In this document: positions 11,961 to 23,639 of the stretch, piece after piece
Layout of the letters: each line of letters opens with the position of its first letter
Position numbering within the stretch: position 1 is the first letter of the stretch
Source of the DNA: Sequoia sempervirens
Lineage: Eukaryota; Streptophyta; Pinopsida; Cupressales; Cupressaceae
NCBI GenBank assembly: GCA_007258455.2
Contig: VDFB02270651.1
Coordinates: 487,525,074-487,589,073 of the forward strand
DNA: 64,000 nucleotides
Direction: 5' to 3'
Made by a program: the position numbers and the translations under genes
Notes under the pieces: generated by a model
The model's input: the letters and a program-made list of their open reading frames with translations, nothing else
The model's database searches: none
What the model was told of the DNA's origin: nothing

Positions 11961-12511
11961 CACTTACGCATAAAGTTGTTCTACCCAACATAGGGGAGGG
12001 AAAAACCTCTTCCCTTACATCCAACATGTTACCTTGATGCAATGCCTCAAAAATTTCTTTCCTTTCCATCCAAACTGTTATATCCAAGCAGAGGCAAGGT
12101 TTTTTTCCACCTTTGCATCTCAACCATAATTCACTTGTAGTAGCTCAAAAATTCAACACCATTACATACAAGTTCCTAAGCCACATGTAATAGCTCAATT
12201 TTTCTCTTCTTGTGCATTTGAATGTCCCTCCCTCATGGAGTATCTCATTGTTTCTATACCTTTGAATCTAAAGTGAAATATCCCATCTAATAGCTCAAAA
12301 TTTCTCTACCTTTACATCTAACATGTAGTATCTCAGAATTTTTGAGCCATTACGTCTAAAGTTTAATACTCCATGCAAAATCTCAAAAAAAATTCACCTT
12401 TTCATTGAAGCCATCAAAATTACTTGCAAGAGCTCAATTTTTCTACACCATTGCATTTGAATTTCTAAAACACATGCAAAAGCTCAATTTTTTCCCACCA
12501 TTGCATAAAAT
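11961..12511. repeat. Tandem array of about 11 units of 50 bp, adjoining the hairpin array
   Basis: Units begin AGCTCAA or ATCTCAA and continue TTTTTCT-CACC-TTGCAT, then TGAA or CTAA, and end CACATGCAAA or ACATGTAGT. Six consecutive units from 12142 measure 50, 50, 50, 38, 50 and 51 bp; earlier units are more diverged. The phrase CATGTAGTATCTCAGAATTT resembles the right arm plus linker of the neighbouring 40-bp unit, which suggests common origin with loss of the left hairpin arm. Confidence 0.8.
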
Positions 12512-12664
12512 CTTCTTTTTTCTCTAACACTAGAAATATTAAATTTTTGTAGCTACTCTTCCATGTCATTTCAATCTTTTGTGTCTGAAATATTAAGTGG
12601 TTTTGACTGATTTCTTGTTGTTCCACAAATTTAATATCTGCCATCAAGCAAGAAATGCATTGTA

Positions 12665-13459
12665 GGGTATGTGCAGTATCATGATGGGCCAAAAAGTGGT
12701 GATATGATGGGTATGTGTAAGGTATGTAGCTGAAAAATATTTTCTTACCCAAAATTGATGAAACAAAAAGGGTTTTTAAAGGGGATTCTCATATTTCCAC
12801 CAATATAAATTATGCTTTACTTTGAATTTAATTTAAATAATTATTATTCATTTTCTATTTGAATTACGGCTAAAGTCCTCATTGATAGGCTGATTAAAAA
12901 CACCTATAGCTTTCAAATGGTATCACATTTTTTTAATCTAAAATATGCATCACATTCTATGATTTGCATACTATAGGATTAAGAAAAAAAGAATTTCATG
13001 AAGTTTTGACCAAGTTAAGATGGTTAGACATACAAGTTTTTATATTTTTTAAAATTTGTACTAAAAAAATTATAATTAATTATTTACTTAGAAAAATATT
13101 ACAAAAAAATATGCATCACATTGGGACATGATTCATCTACTTATATTTAAAATATTATAAAAAATAATTATCATTTTATTGTGGTTAGGGTGGTCACACA
13201 AACACCTACTTCTTATTTTTTCCCTAAAATTTAAGTACTACTACATTGAAATTTCAAATTTTCACCAAATAGATTTAAAAAAAAAACCTAGTAGTTTAGA
13301 AACTACAATCAATTTGCTACAAATTCTATTCTTACAGATTTTTGAAATAATATGGATAACTTATTCAAATTTTTACGTCAAGTAGCCTAACTTTGATTTT
13401 TTTGAATTTTCATTGCCACTTAAGGGCCTATTTTTTCCATGATGATCCTGCACATACCC
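12665..13459 (+). mobile_element. Non-autonomous TIR DNA element, copy A (795 bp, 4-bp target duplication TGTA)
   Basis: The ends are inverted repeats: the left end reads GGGTATGTGCAGTATCATGA, and the right end, on the minus strand, GGGTATGTGCAGGATCATCA. The element is flanked on both sides by TGTA (12661-12664 and 13460-13463). The interior is AT-rich with no transposase frame. Two further copies, in inverted orientation, lie at 54440-55212 and 55277-56065 and align along their whole length with this one. Mobilisation would need a transposase supplied in trans. The superfamily is unassigned: a 4-bp duplication with GGG termini does not fit the common plant groups hAT (8 bp), Mutator (9-11 bp), CACTA (3 bp) or PIF/Harbinger (3 bp). 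Confidence 0.88.
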
Positions 13460-13463
13460 TGTA

Positions 13464-14164
13464 AAAAGTTCTTCCCATCAATACAGATATCCAAGAATTT
13501 ACATCAATGATGCAAAAGGAATTTGAAGATGAAGCTTCCTCAGTAGCTTCAATTGAAAAATTGATGGATATTCAACTCACATAGGATAACTTGAAAGTAG
13601 TTTTAGATTTAGGAATTGAAAATATTGTATTACTATCAAGGGGTCAGTCACATGAGTTCTTTCCATCTCTAGGCATCCCTCATGTCCTAATGATGAAGAA
13701 GTGCAAGTGTCCATAAAGAAATACAAAGACTTCTTGGGGAAAGAAGGTAAAGAATGATGGACTTGCCTTTGTCACACTTAGTTTATTTTTAGAATTTTTT
13801 CTTTATGTAATTATTCAACGACATTTTACATGTCTTTTATACATATGTAATTACATGTAAAAATAATGAAGTCCTAAATCAAATCAGATTCTTATGTTGA
13901 ATATAAGTCAAAATTAGTTTAGCTTTTCCTAGATTAGAGCCTAAATCTCCTATATATATATGAGAGAGTTTCTTTGTATTAAGGATCTTTGATCTTTTGA
14001 AGTGAAGTTTTTTCCATTTGAAAAACATACTAAGACTTTTTTTTTAATGTGCATATCAAATATCAATCAATAAAAGAGGTGATTTTTTCAATCCAAACTT
14101 TATTTTGGATCTTATTAGTTATGTGTAATATTGTTCTTACTTCCTTCTTACTATATTTTCTTAC
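13464..14164 (+). repeat. LTR-like segment with promoter and poly-A signal
   Basis: The segment contains a strong TATA run (13950-13964), an AATAAA signal about 110 bp downstream (14069-14074) and a TTCTTACA-type end before ATTGGTTGATT at 14165. That is the layout of an LTR with a short R region. No matching second copy was seen in the window and the left edge is not defined, so it may be a solo LTR or an unrelated promoter-like sequence. Confidence 0.35.
13950..13964 (+). promoter_or_regulatory. TATA box in LTR-like segment
   Basis: CTATATATATATGAG is followed by a GAGAGAGTTTC stretch suitable as a transcription start area. It lies in the LTR-like segment described here; activity is inferred. 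Confidence 0.4.
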
Positions 14165-16116
14165 AATTGGTTGATTAAGTAGCGTTATATTTCATACTTG
14201 AAATGGAATTCAAAGATGATCTTGATAGTCTTTATGCTATAATACTATATTCAAAGTTTATGCTTTAGAGTGTGAACTTGGTTAATAATTTAGAGACTTT
14301 GAGCTATGGTTATTTTCTACATTTTATTGATCTGTTGGTGGTGTATGCTAAAGTCTTTCAACTACAACGTGCTCCACTCTTTCTATTTTACACATCATCA
14401 TTGAAAACAAGAAAATTCTTTGATCTTTTGTATGTTTTTTAGTCACGAAACTCATTGGTATCACTTTGATTTCTCTTACATTTAATCAAGTAGATATTTT
14501 TCATTATTGCTCATAATAGTTCATTGAGGAAATTTCATTGTAATTGTTGTAAGAAGAAAAACATATTTTTTCTGAAAAAAAGAGAAAAGGATGAGTATAA
14601 CACCCAATGGAAAAATTTAGTGTATATAATATAGGTTAGTTACTTGTGCTTTTAGAGAGAAGTAAGAAGGGAGCCTCCATTTTTTGAGAGGAGAGATTAA
14701 AATTTCATCATAGATATGGTTGAAATTACCATTTTATAATTAATTAAGTGATTACAAAATATTCACCCAACAATATACTTGGCAAAGAATTTGTGTTAAA
14801 AGGAGTCTATAGTTGCATGACTGTGTCGGATGTGTAGGACACAACAGTAGAAAACCAAATGGAAATAGTAGGGGATCCTTGACTATACTCTTTGTTGAAG
14901 ATTAGGGCCACTTTCAGTTGGAACATGTGTGGGGAACCACTAGTCTATGGTTGGAGGTAAAGCGCTTGGGTGATGCTCTCCCTCTTGTAGATGACATGCT
15001 AAGGCTTGTGAAATAGAAAAGTAATTTAGATTAGAATTATTGACCTTGAACTCAATAGTTAATTGTTAATTCTTTACTTAATTGTATTCATATATTTGAA
15101 ATTAAAAATGAAAAGTTGTATCTCCTTTGAAATTTGAAAAACAATTTGATTTCATTTGTGAATATTTTATGTTATCAAATTTATAAGTGCAAACACTAAT
15201 GTTAAAAGAGAATTTTTATTTATTTATTTGTATTTAAGGAAATTATTTATTTACTACAAGGTTAAAACATAAGTTTTTACTATGTTATATGGTTAGAGAT
15301 GTTACAAGGCTACATGGTTTGTCTTCTCCTATCAGTTTTGGGAGGAAGAATTTTCTCACATGGATTTTATTACTTCAATTTTTTGGGTGGTTACATAGAG
15401 CTTCTCTGTTTTCTCTTCTATGGGTGAAACATCCATTTTACTTTCTACTAGAAGTAGTCCTTTGGGGTTCATGATAAGTTCTCCATCTATCACGTATCTT
15501 CTTCACTTTACATTTCATTGTATTTGCATCATTTCTCTTTTGAAGAGTAGTTTTATTTCCCACTAGGTTTTCTCCTTTACTTCACTTTATGATAAATTTG
15601 TACATGAGCTCCTAACATGACCTAGTATTCGATATTGATCATTGGTGCATACAATATTCCCTAAGTTGTACTTAATGGTGTGTTGGTGTAAATATAGTCA
15701 TTATTCACCTAGTTAGCTAATCACCTTTCTAGAATTGACCTACTCACACTTATAGCTTAAGCTAACTTCGGTTACTTATGATTTTTTATCACTTTCTAGC
15801 ATTGAGACATGTTTTCTCATCACTTAAGACACCTATTGACACTTTTTCACATAGTTGTCAAGTCAACACATAAGCATTCCATCTTTTGAGGGTTAGTTGT
15901 TATAGGCTATTAATTCAAGAATTTTGATCATAGAATTCTCTAACATATGCAACATAGGCATAAGGCTAGCAAAGGATTCCCCTTTCTAAAAATGGTGTTG
16001 AATCTACAATCAATATATGTTGCATGGATTGGATAAGTGACTTCATTAAAGAAACCCATAAAGAGGAGAATATAAACCAATGAAATGGTAATTATAGATT
16101 AAAAATAGAAAATCCA
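14165..16116. other. AT-rich flank without a recognisable gene
   Basis: No domain, repeat unit or retroelement landmark was recognised. A short frame at 15289-15474 is hydrophobic by composition only. This is the DNA into which the large minus-strand gypsy element inserted. Confidence 0.5.
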
Positions 16117-17381
16117 TGTAGAACCTCAATCTTAATACCTGAAAACCACAAGAAACAAACACATCATTAGATCCAATGCAAGTAAGAATCAAGATTCCCC
16201 ATGAAATCCATTAGCAATGTTGAAAATAGGAAATAAACTTGAAGAACACAATGAGAAAGCAATGAAATCCTAATTAAGCAAGCAAACTCTTGATCCCATG
16301 GGGGAATTGGTGCAAATTTGATGTGAAAATTGGCCCTTTCCCAACTCCTATGATGCAATGTTGATGAATGATGAAGGTTGATCCACTTTGTTGAAGATTC
16401 AATTCAACTCCATGATGAAAAACCTACATAACCTAGCTAAGACCTTGATAAAATTGATGAAAATAGATATGCTTGAGGATAAAATTGAGTATAGTAAACT
16501 TGCTCAAATTGTGGATGATCTAAATGAGGAGAGAAACCTCTTATTTATACAAAGACAAGATGGAAGAATGCCCAAAATGAAGTAATGTAGGACTAACTTT
16601 CAACCAATGGCCAAATGCCACTTGTCATGATGTGAATGGGAAAAGGATGTCCACATTTTGATGAATGTTCCCATAAATGCAATTACGTGGAATTTGAAAA
16701 TAGTGAAATGACAAGGTAAGAGGGAAAAAGAAATGACTTACATGCCACTTGGCTCAATGCACAAGGACATGTAAGAAGGAATGAATGTCCCGTTGGAAGG
16801 ACAAATCCACTTGGAAGGATTTCAAATTTGGAAGAATATTCTTCTAAATATGCCAAGTTGCTAGAAAATGGAGATTTAATAAATGAATTAAATGTATTTT
16901 CATGTGCAAGTGGCAAAAGCTAAAGGATGGGACATGGATCAAGATTAGGATTTAATCAAGATTTGATTAAATAAGAGGAGGTTAGGTGATTTAACAATTT
17001 TGACATAGATTTTAGGATTTAAATAAATAAAAGTTGAGAGGAGAATGGTTTAGACTTAGTTAAACAAAATATTTTGATTTATTTAACTAAGATGATTGTT
17101 AGATTAAATCAAATAAGGTTTAATTTATTTAATTTAATAAGATGATCTTAGATATTTAGTCAAATAAAATGAATTATTTAATTAAATAGAGACCTAGGGT
17201 TAACTAAATTAGATTGATTAATTTAATTAACAAAAGAGAAAGACTTAATCAAATAAATAATGATTTATTTAATCAAGGGGTGAAGAGTGATGAGAATATT
17301 AAGAAGGTGATTCAGGTTGAAATGACATTAGTAATTAGGATCAAGCATGTAATGTCAATTAGTACATTTTACATGTCTACA
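16117..17381 (-). repeat. 3' LTR of the Tat-type element
   Basis: The plus strand begins TGTAGAACC and ends ATGTCTACA, so on the element strand it starts TGTAGACAT. It aligns throughout with 42541-43808 in the same orientation. The half toward 17381 (U3 on the element strand) is full of TTAATTAAAT-type AT palindromes. Confidence 0.9.
16541..16550 (-). promoter_or_regulatory. TATA box in 3' LTR
   Basis: The minus strand reads GTATAAATAAGAGG, conserved in the other LTR copy. It lies about 830 bp from the LTR start on the element strand, which is reasonable for the U3/R boundary. Confidence 0.65.
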
Positions 17382-17397
17382 TTTTTCCCCTCTTTGA
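17382..17397 (-). other. Polypurine tract of the Tat-type element
   Basis: The minus strand reads CAAAGAGGGGAAAAA directly before the LTR start TGTAGACA. This is the plus-strand DNA primer in reverse transcription. It nearly matches the tract of the nested element (AAAGAGGGGCAAAA before TGTAGACA). Confidence 0.85.
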
Positions 17398-18030
17398 AGC
17401 GATGCACTTGTTGTATTGTTTCAAAGAATAAATTGTCTTGATCAAATTGAAAAAAATTCTAATTTTTAAAATTTCCCCACTGCTACCCTAATGGATGAAT
17501 TATGCTGCTATATTGCTCCCTCGAGCGATTAGATGAAAATTTTGATTTTTGGGTGATCTTGTGAAAAAAGAGGACAAGGTGCCTGACAGGTCCGAAAGGG
17601 CTCCAAGACACAAAAAAAATGAGATAAAATGTGAAAAGCAGTGTGAGATGGCCCTCAATTAGGGAAAAATAGGATCAAGGGACGAAAACCCTAGCAGGAC
17701 GGCTAAATGGGGTAAAAAAAACTCTAATTTTCAGGCTTAAATAGGCCTCGAGGGGCACTTCCAATTCATTTTCACATTCAACGTTTAGAGATTTTGCAAT
17801 TTTTAGCTCTGACACCTTCATGAGATGGTGCAATGACAACTTCCCTGACACATATCTGACAGAGTATAGATACATCATAGGCTTCTTGGCACTGGACCAC
17901 CGTTGAGTCAACTTGACAACAAGACAAATCAGGATCAATTTTTTTTATGATTTTTAACAGGGTGGCTTTCCTGATGCAGGAGGAGACGATGATACTATAT
18001 TCACACGGGCCCATTTAGACACACTTGGGT

Positions 18031-19660
18031 ATGATGACGACACTTGCTGAGAGATGACATAGTGAGACATCCTCTTTCCACCTTCCAACAAGTGAGACCA
18101 CAATCACACTAGAGGAAATGTGGTAGATACTAAGATTACCCATCCATAAAGAGTGCATGATATATGACATGGATGTCAGGAGGGAGGCTTGCTACGATAA
18201 TATGGGCCTTGATGAGATTGTTTTATGCGAGGTTCAAATTGAGTTAGAGCATTATAGGCTCTCTATGTCACCCTTCTACCTTGTTATTGCAACCATTATA
18301 TTGGGTCTTGTCACACCAGATTAGTGGGCCTGATACTTTAGTCCTAGATGGGGGCTTGCTTAGGAGTGCATGGTTTAGCAATGGACATGCTTTGCTTGGG
18401 CACCAGTTCTTCTAGCCTCACTGTACAAATATTTACATGAGTTCGCATACCTGGACAACTGAGTGTTTGGGGCTGGTGTTACACTACTTCACATCTGGGC
18501 TAGGGAGCACATTGTTGTGTTTTGTTTGAGGGTTATTCTAGTTATGATGGAGCTAGATGATCTGGCGGTTTGGCAATACCATGAAGGTGTTTCCTTCACA
18601 CATATAGTACATCATGAGATTCCTCACTGGAGGAGAGTTCTCGATGATATGTGTGCTTTTACTTGGTGGCCATATCTTGGATGGCTCTCATGGTATGATG
18701 ATGTACAACAACTTTTCTTCACCCACAAAGATAGATTGATGTAGGGAAGGGAGCACATGATGCTCAAGATGTACCTACCAGGTAGGGTTCAGAGGTAGTT
18801 TAGAGACCCACAAGATAGGCCAAATGATCAGTATGTGGCCATTTTTGCACAAACGACAAGTCAGAGCTCCTAGGCCCAATATATACCTGCACATGAGGTT
18901 GTGCTAAGTTTTATGTAGTTGGCAACCAAGCCATGGCCATATGAATAGGGTCCAACAGATCTAGGGACAACGCAAGAATACAAAGATTGGTTTTGGCCAC
19001 CTCTTCGACTTACAGTGCCAGGAACACCATCTCCTAGGTGTAGAGCCAAAGGTAGGGGAGTAGGACGAGGCTGTGAGGATGGAGGTGGGGACCAAGGAGG
19101 TAGAGGACCATCACTAGATCAACCAGATTAGGATATGGGGCCACAAGATGAGCCACTCCCAAATCTATAGGTGGGGGAACAGAGACAAGATCTAGACCCA
19201 AGATGATAGTATAAGGATTAGGGATGACAGGATAGGGTCCTAACACCACCCAAAGACGGGGGCTAGGATCAACTAGTCGTGTAGCCACCCCTCTAGCTAG
19301 ACCTTAGGGATGGAAAAATTTTGTAGCTACAAGCTCAGGTATAGGCACTTACAGCTAAGAGAGATCAATTGCAAGTAGAGCAGGACTAGGAAGTCTAGCA
19401 AAGACAAGTCATGGAGTTGTAGGCAGTGGCAGAGATGGGTAGACGACAACAGATTGATAGTATGTCTGCATCCTCCTCCAGGAGCATGGTGCCACTTCTT
19501 TCATATAGGGAGGCCATCTAGGAGGTTGACTATTTTAGGATGCACTACTACCAAGTCAGGCCGAGACTAGGATGAGTCCCAAAATTTTCACAAAGGATAG
19601 ACCACAGACTTGCAAAGGACCACAGGGAGAGAGTAGGTGGTGAGGGTAGTAGTTAGTAGG
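18031..19660 (+). pseudogene. Antisense plant mobile domain (PMD) gene inside the Tat-type element
   Basis: On the plus strand, opposite to the retrotransposon genes, one frame carries the PMD signature: TLAER followed by HSETSSFHLPTSETTITLEE and ILRLPI near 18040-18140, then LYKYLHEFAYLDN and VFGAGVTLLHIWAREHI near 18425-18510, a central segment 18463-18744 free of stops, and LPGRVQR-FRDPQDRPNDQY near 18776. It continues into a charged tail with a Gln-rich coiled coil (19320-19460). PMD proteins are plant-specific, related to transposon proteins, and are known as antisense genes in Tat elements such as Grande. At least fifteen stops interrupt the frame. Nearly all are TAG or TGA where CAG or CGA would fit, so decay appears to be by cytosine deamination. 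The true start upstream is not certain. Confidence 0.8.
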
Positions 19661-19734
19661 GCTAGCCTTCATTTTGATTTAGAAAGAGGATTATTTTTGT
19701 ACCCTATGGGCTCATTTTTTATAGCCTCATGGTC

Positions 19735-20480
19735 CATTGTACTTCATTGACATACACATGTACATTTTGATCTGATTTTGTACCATGATAGTGTATTTAT
19801 TTTGATGATATATGAGATGGTACTTATCCAATATGATATGTCCTATTCTTCTTTATGATTTATTGATGCATCTTATTTCTATATGTTGTGTAATGATTCT
19901 ATATGATGCTATGATGTTCATGTGATGATAATGCTATGTGATATGTGACCTTATGATGTGATGTAATGATGTTATGCGATGTTATGATATGCATTATGTT
20001 CTATATGATGATGCAAATGAGATGTTTTTCTTTTTCAATATCTTTTTTTTAATGATATGATGATGCGAAATGAAATGATTATGTGACTTACAGATCTATA
20101 TTATTCCCTTAATAGATGAAATGCAATTTTTTCTCTTTTTCTTATACATTATATGGTGATGTATCTATATGATGCTTATGTCATGATGATCTTATGTAAA
20201 TGAATGATGCTTATATATTTTCTATGGATATTATGATGATGGAATGATGAATGCAAATGATGTTTTATATGATTTATGAATATGATGATGCAACTGTATG
20301 CAAATGTGCAACTGATGAAATGTTTAGAATAACCAATCTATATTATGCTAATGATGGAAATGCAATGCATGTGATATGATTTAATATTTCTTATATGGTA
20401 TGATATGCAATATGCAATATTTTGATAGTTTTTGGATGTAGGATTGATGCATATACAATGATGATTTGTGATTAACTGTC
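19735..20480. repeat. Low-complexity ATG/ATGATG-rich tract
   Basis: For some 750 bp the plus strand is dominated by imperfect TATGATG, ATGATGC and GATGTTATG units without a strict period. It resembles a decayed microsatellite, directly after the antisense PMD gene. No frame is coding. Confidence 0.7.
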
Positions 20481-22080
20481 ATGGTACCATGTTAGCATGG
20501 AAAAGAAGATGGAAGAAAGAAGGGGACTCCAATGCGACACAAGATGACGATGATAATGATGATGATGCTAATTTTCTTACCGAGGAGTTGGGATTTTAAA
20601 AGGGCCAATTATCTTATGTTTGATAACACACGAGGTACGATGCATCAAGGTATAAAGAACTAGGATGGTGTTGTGCTTGCTGTGATGGAATTCAACTCAA
20701 TGTTCAAATAGGAGTATCCTTGCTCACACCTAACATATGAGACCTTATTCAGAATATAGCTCAGATATTTCAAATGTCTCAAACCAAAACATAGAAAAGC
20801 AAGCCTTCTTGTGTGGTCAACAAGAAACCTCCCTACAAAGCAAACAAAGTACATGACTGAGGTTATATTACAAGAATATCCAACAAGAACAAAGGATAAA
20901 AGATAATGATCATTGCCCCATTCCTTTCTCTCTAAATCCTTTTGTTTGGGACATCATCAAGAGTTCATCAAAATGAGTGCAATAAGATAAGTCAAAAGAC
21001 AAAGATAAAGTAAGCAAACAAGTTAATGTTCTTCAATACCGCTAGCCAAGACTAAACTATGGTGATGCTTGATGGTGATGTCCATTGTAGGAAGAATGCA
21101 TCCTAGGACATGACGATATTAGATGATTGATATAGGATTGATTGGATGATAGGCTATTGACACAAAGAGTTGACTAACTTTTTTACATACTGACCTAGAC
21201 TTTAGACTTTGACATTTTGAGTTTTCACTTTTGACCTGCTAGAATTGTTTCTGACTGCTTCACCAAAAGTTGAGGATGACAGTTGATTTATTACGGGTGA
21301 TGTTTATTGTGGGTGAAAGTGAGATATGATGGATGGATTTTTTCAAATATTTGAATGTTTTTGAATGTTTTCTAATATATTTTGAGATTGTTTTGGTATT
21401 TTTGAGATTTTACAAATGTTTTAATTTTTTGAAATTTTCAAATGTTTTGGGGTTTTCTAAGTTTTTTACCAAAGACCTAACCTAGAGACCTATCCTAGGG
21501 GCCTTGAGGGCTGATTAATAGATTAGCCTTGCCTACATTATACACATAGAGACCATGTAGTTCGACTTACATAGACTTAATTATTGATGAGATATGAACA
21601 GATGGATTGCCAGTTTATTATGATGGACTCCCAGAGGACTAACTTAAGTGTCTCAAGGGATGATCAAAGATCAACCTTGCCTATGTTCAAGGCTCAGAGA
21701 CTTGTAGTTTGAAAAGACAACTCTTTTTTTGAATTTTTGACTAACTTTTTGACCTATTTTTGGATTTTGATATGTTTTGAATGTTTTGGGATTTTTGTGA
21801 TATGATATTTTGATGTTTTAGGATTTTTTGATTTTTGGTACCTCAGGAATATACATGAATTCGATCTAATGAGAATATGCTCCCAACATGATGCAATAGA
21901 CTACTTTGATAAAGGCTGGACAAATTAATCTTGATAATGGGTCGAGTAGTACTAGGAGGGATCATGACATGAACACAGGACCAAGCTATGATGCAGACAC
22001 AGATGGGTGAAGCATAGATGGATTAGTGGACAGATGATGAAAAACAAGTCATGGAGATCCTAGTGGATGGAAGGTGCTTA
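20481..22080. other. 3' region of Tat-type element, no gene recognised
   Basis: Between the ATG-rich tract and the stem-loop modules there is AT-rich sequence with a T-rich simple part (21330-21480) and a weak duplicated phrase GACCTAACCTAGAGACC / GGGGCCTTGAGGG near 21470-21520. No protein domain was seen on either strand. Confidence 0.5.
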
Positions 22081-22083
22081 TTT

Positions 22084-22247
22084 ACACAAGGCACCTATTT
22101 TCTAGGTTTTCACCAAGGTACTTGCCCAAAGTGCCATTGAAGTGGTTTTCACTAGAGGATTATTTTTCTCTTTACTATTTTTGATCTTTTTTTATATTTT
22201 TTTGTTGTCACCAAGATGCTTGTTTCCTAGGTTTTCATCAGGGTGAC
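22084..22247 (-). other. Conserved stem-loop modules downstream of pol
   Basis: Two related modules lie just past the integrase end. On the element strand the first (22247-22207) is closed by GTCACC and GGTGAC and contains TGATGAAAACCTAGGAAAC. The second (22118-22084) contains TTGGTGAAAACCTAGAAAAT and ends TGTGT. The same two modules, in the same order relative to coding, occur in the nested element at 34368-34539. Neither is in a visible reading frame. Conservation between two otherwise different elements suggests a functional RNA or DNA signal; the role is unknown. Confidence 0.6.
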
Positions 22248-22344
22248 TATTTTTTAGGATATTTTTTGATTTTTTTGTATTTTTTGGTTCTATACCTTTA
22301 AAGATTTATTCATAAAACTTTTTGAGGTGGGAGCTATTCATGGG

Positions 22345-23520
22345 CTCTTTTAGAGGTTCCCCTTCAATTGTTGATAACTAATATGCCCTTGAGTTATAAC
22401 TTGTTGTGATGATGAATGGTCCCAACCAGTTGGGTTCAAATTTTTCTTTTCCAATTGGATTTGGGACATTCTTCTGATTTTCTTTTAGCACAAGTTCTCC
22501 AACCTAGAATGTCCTGCTCCTGATCTTCATGTTATAGCTCCACTTGAGTTAGTTCTGATAGACTTGAAAATGATTTAAGGCCTCCATACATTGCTCATCT
22601 AGCAACTTGAGCTCATTTAGTCTTGATGCTTAGTATTATTCATCCGTGATGAGGTTCTATAGTGATATTCTTAGTGACGGGAGCTCAATCTCAATGGGAA
22701 ATATGGCTTCTGATCCATAGACCAGGGAAAATGGGGTGGCACCTGTTGGTGTGTGGATGCTAGTTTGATAGGTCCAAATGGTAGGATTTAGCTGTAAATG
22801 CGAGTCACGACCTATGTCATTGACTTTTTTATTGAGGATCTTTAGAATGGTTTTATTGGTGACTTCTACCTAGCCATTGCCTTGGGATAGTATGGGGTGG
22901 AAAAGTGATGTTAGATGTTAAATTTTTGGAAAAGGTCACTGACATCCTAATTCTTGAAAGGTGTCCCATTATCTGAGATAATAGCTTGTGGAACACTGTA
23001 GCAACATATTAAGTAGTTCAAGATGAACTTAGATATCTACTTTCCAGTGATGTATGTCATGGGTATGACTTCCACCCACTTGGTGAAGTACTCAGTGGTG
23101 GTAATGATAAATTTGTGGCCACTGGATGAGGTGGCAGTGACTTTTCCAAAGAGATCAAGCCCGCACTATGAAATGGGCCATGGTGTGACAATCAGATCGA
23201 GCTCTTGAGTTGGTGCATGGATGAGGTCCCCATGCTATTGACATTGTAGACACCTTTTGACATAGTCATGTGCTTCTCTTTCCATAGTAGGCCAATAATA
23301 CCCCATCCTCAACAATTTATTGGACAAGGTCATTCAGCTCGAGTGTGAACCACAAATATCGTTATGTACCTCAGTTAAGGTAGTCAAGGCTTCTTCAGTG
23401 TTTAGGCAACGTAATAGGGTTCCTTCTATGCTCCTACGGTAGAGGGTTTCTCCTAGGATGAAAAATCGAGATGCTTTCTTGAAAAATGTTTTCTTAAGGT
23501 TTGAGGTTATGTTAGCTAGG
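22345..23520 (-). pseudogene. Integrase of the Tat-type element
   Basis: The minus strand shows the zinc-binding module (LYRRSIEGTLLRCLN, then VHNDICGSH, then RCLQC at about 23250), followed by the catalytic core: PWPISYCGLDLFGKV with the first Asp, HKFIITTTEYFTKWVEVIP, and AIISDNGTPFKN with the second Asp near 22960. It ends with a C-terminal part closing around 22345. The enzyme inserts element cDNA into host DNA. Multiple stops and frame changes make it inactive. Length and motif order fit a normal gypsy integrase. Confidence 0.88.
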
Positions 23521-23639
23521 AGAACTCCTATTCTTAGATAAGTGTATATAACGTGGTACCAAGGATCGCCATGACCAAAAATTTTGCACATGAATTCAAA
23601 ATTTGGTACCTTGAATTTAGGCACAAGAAGCTCCTCTAC

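Noticed and set aside
12465..12752. Minus-strand frame of 95 codons across the left end of TIR copy A
   Set aside because: It crosses the element boundary and the aligned copies B and C do not preserve the frame.
15289..15474. Possible small membrane protein
   Set aside because: Hydrophobic only by composition; no context, no similarity to other parts of the window.
17675..18014. Minus-strand frames upstream of the antisense PMD gene
   Set aside because: No motif of gag or pol; they lie in the 3' non-coding part of the element and oppose the start of the PMD reading.
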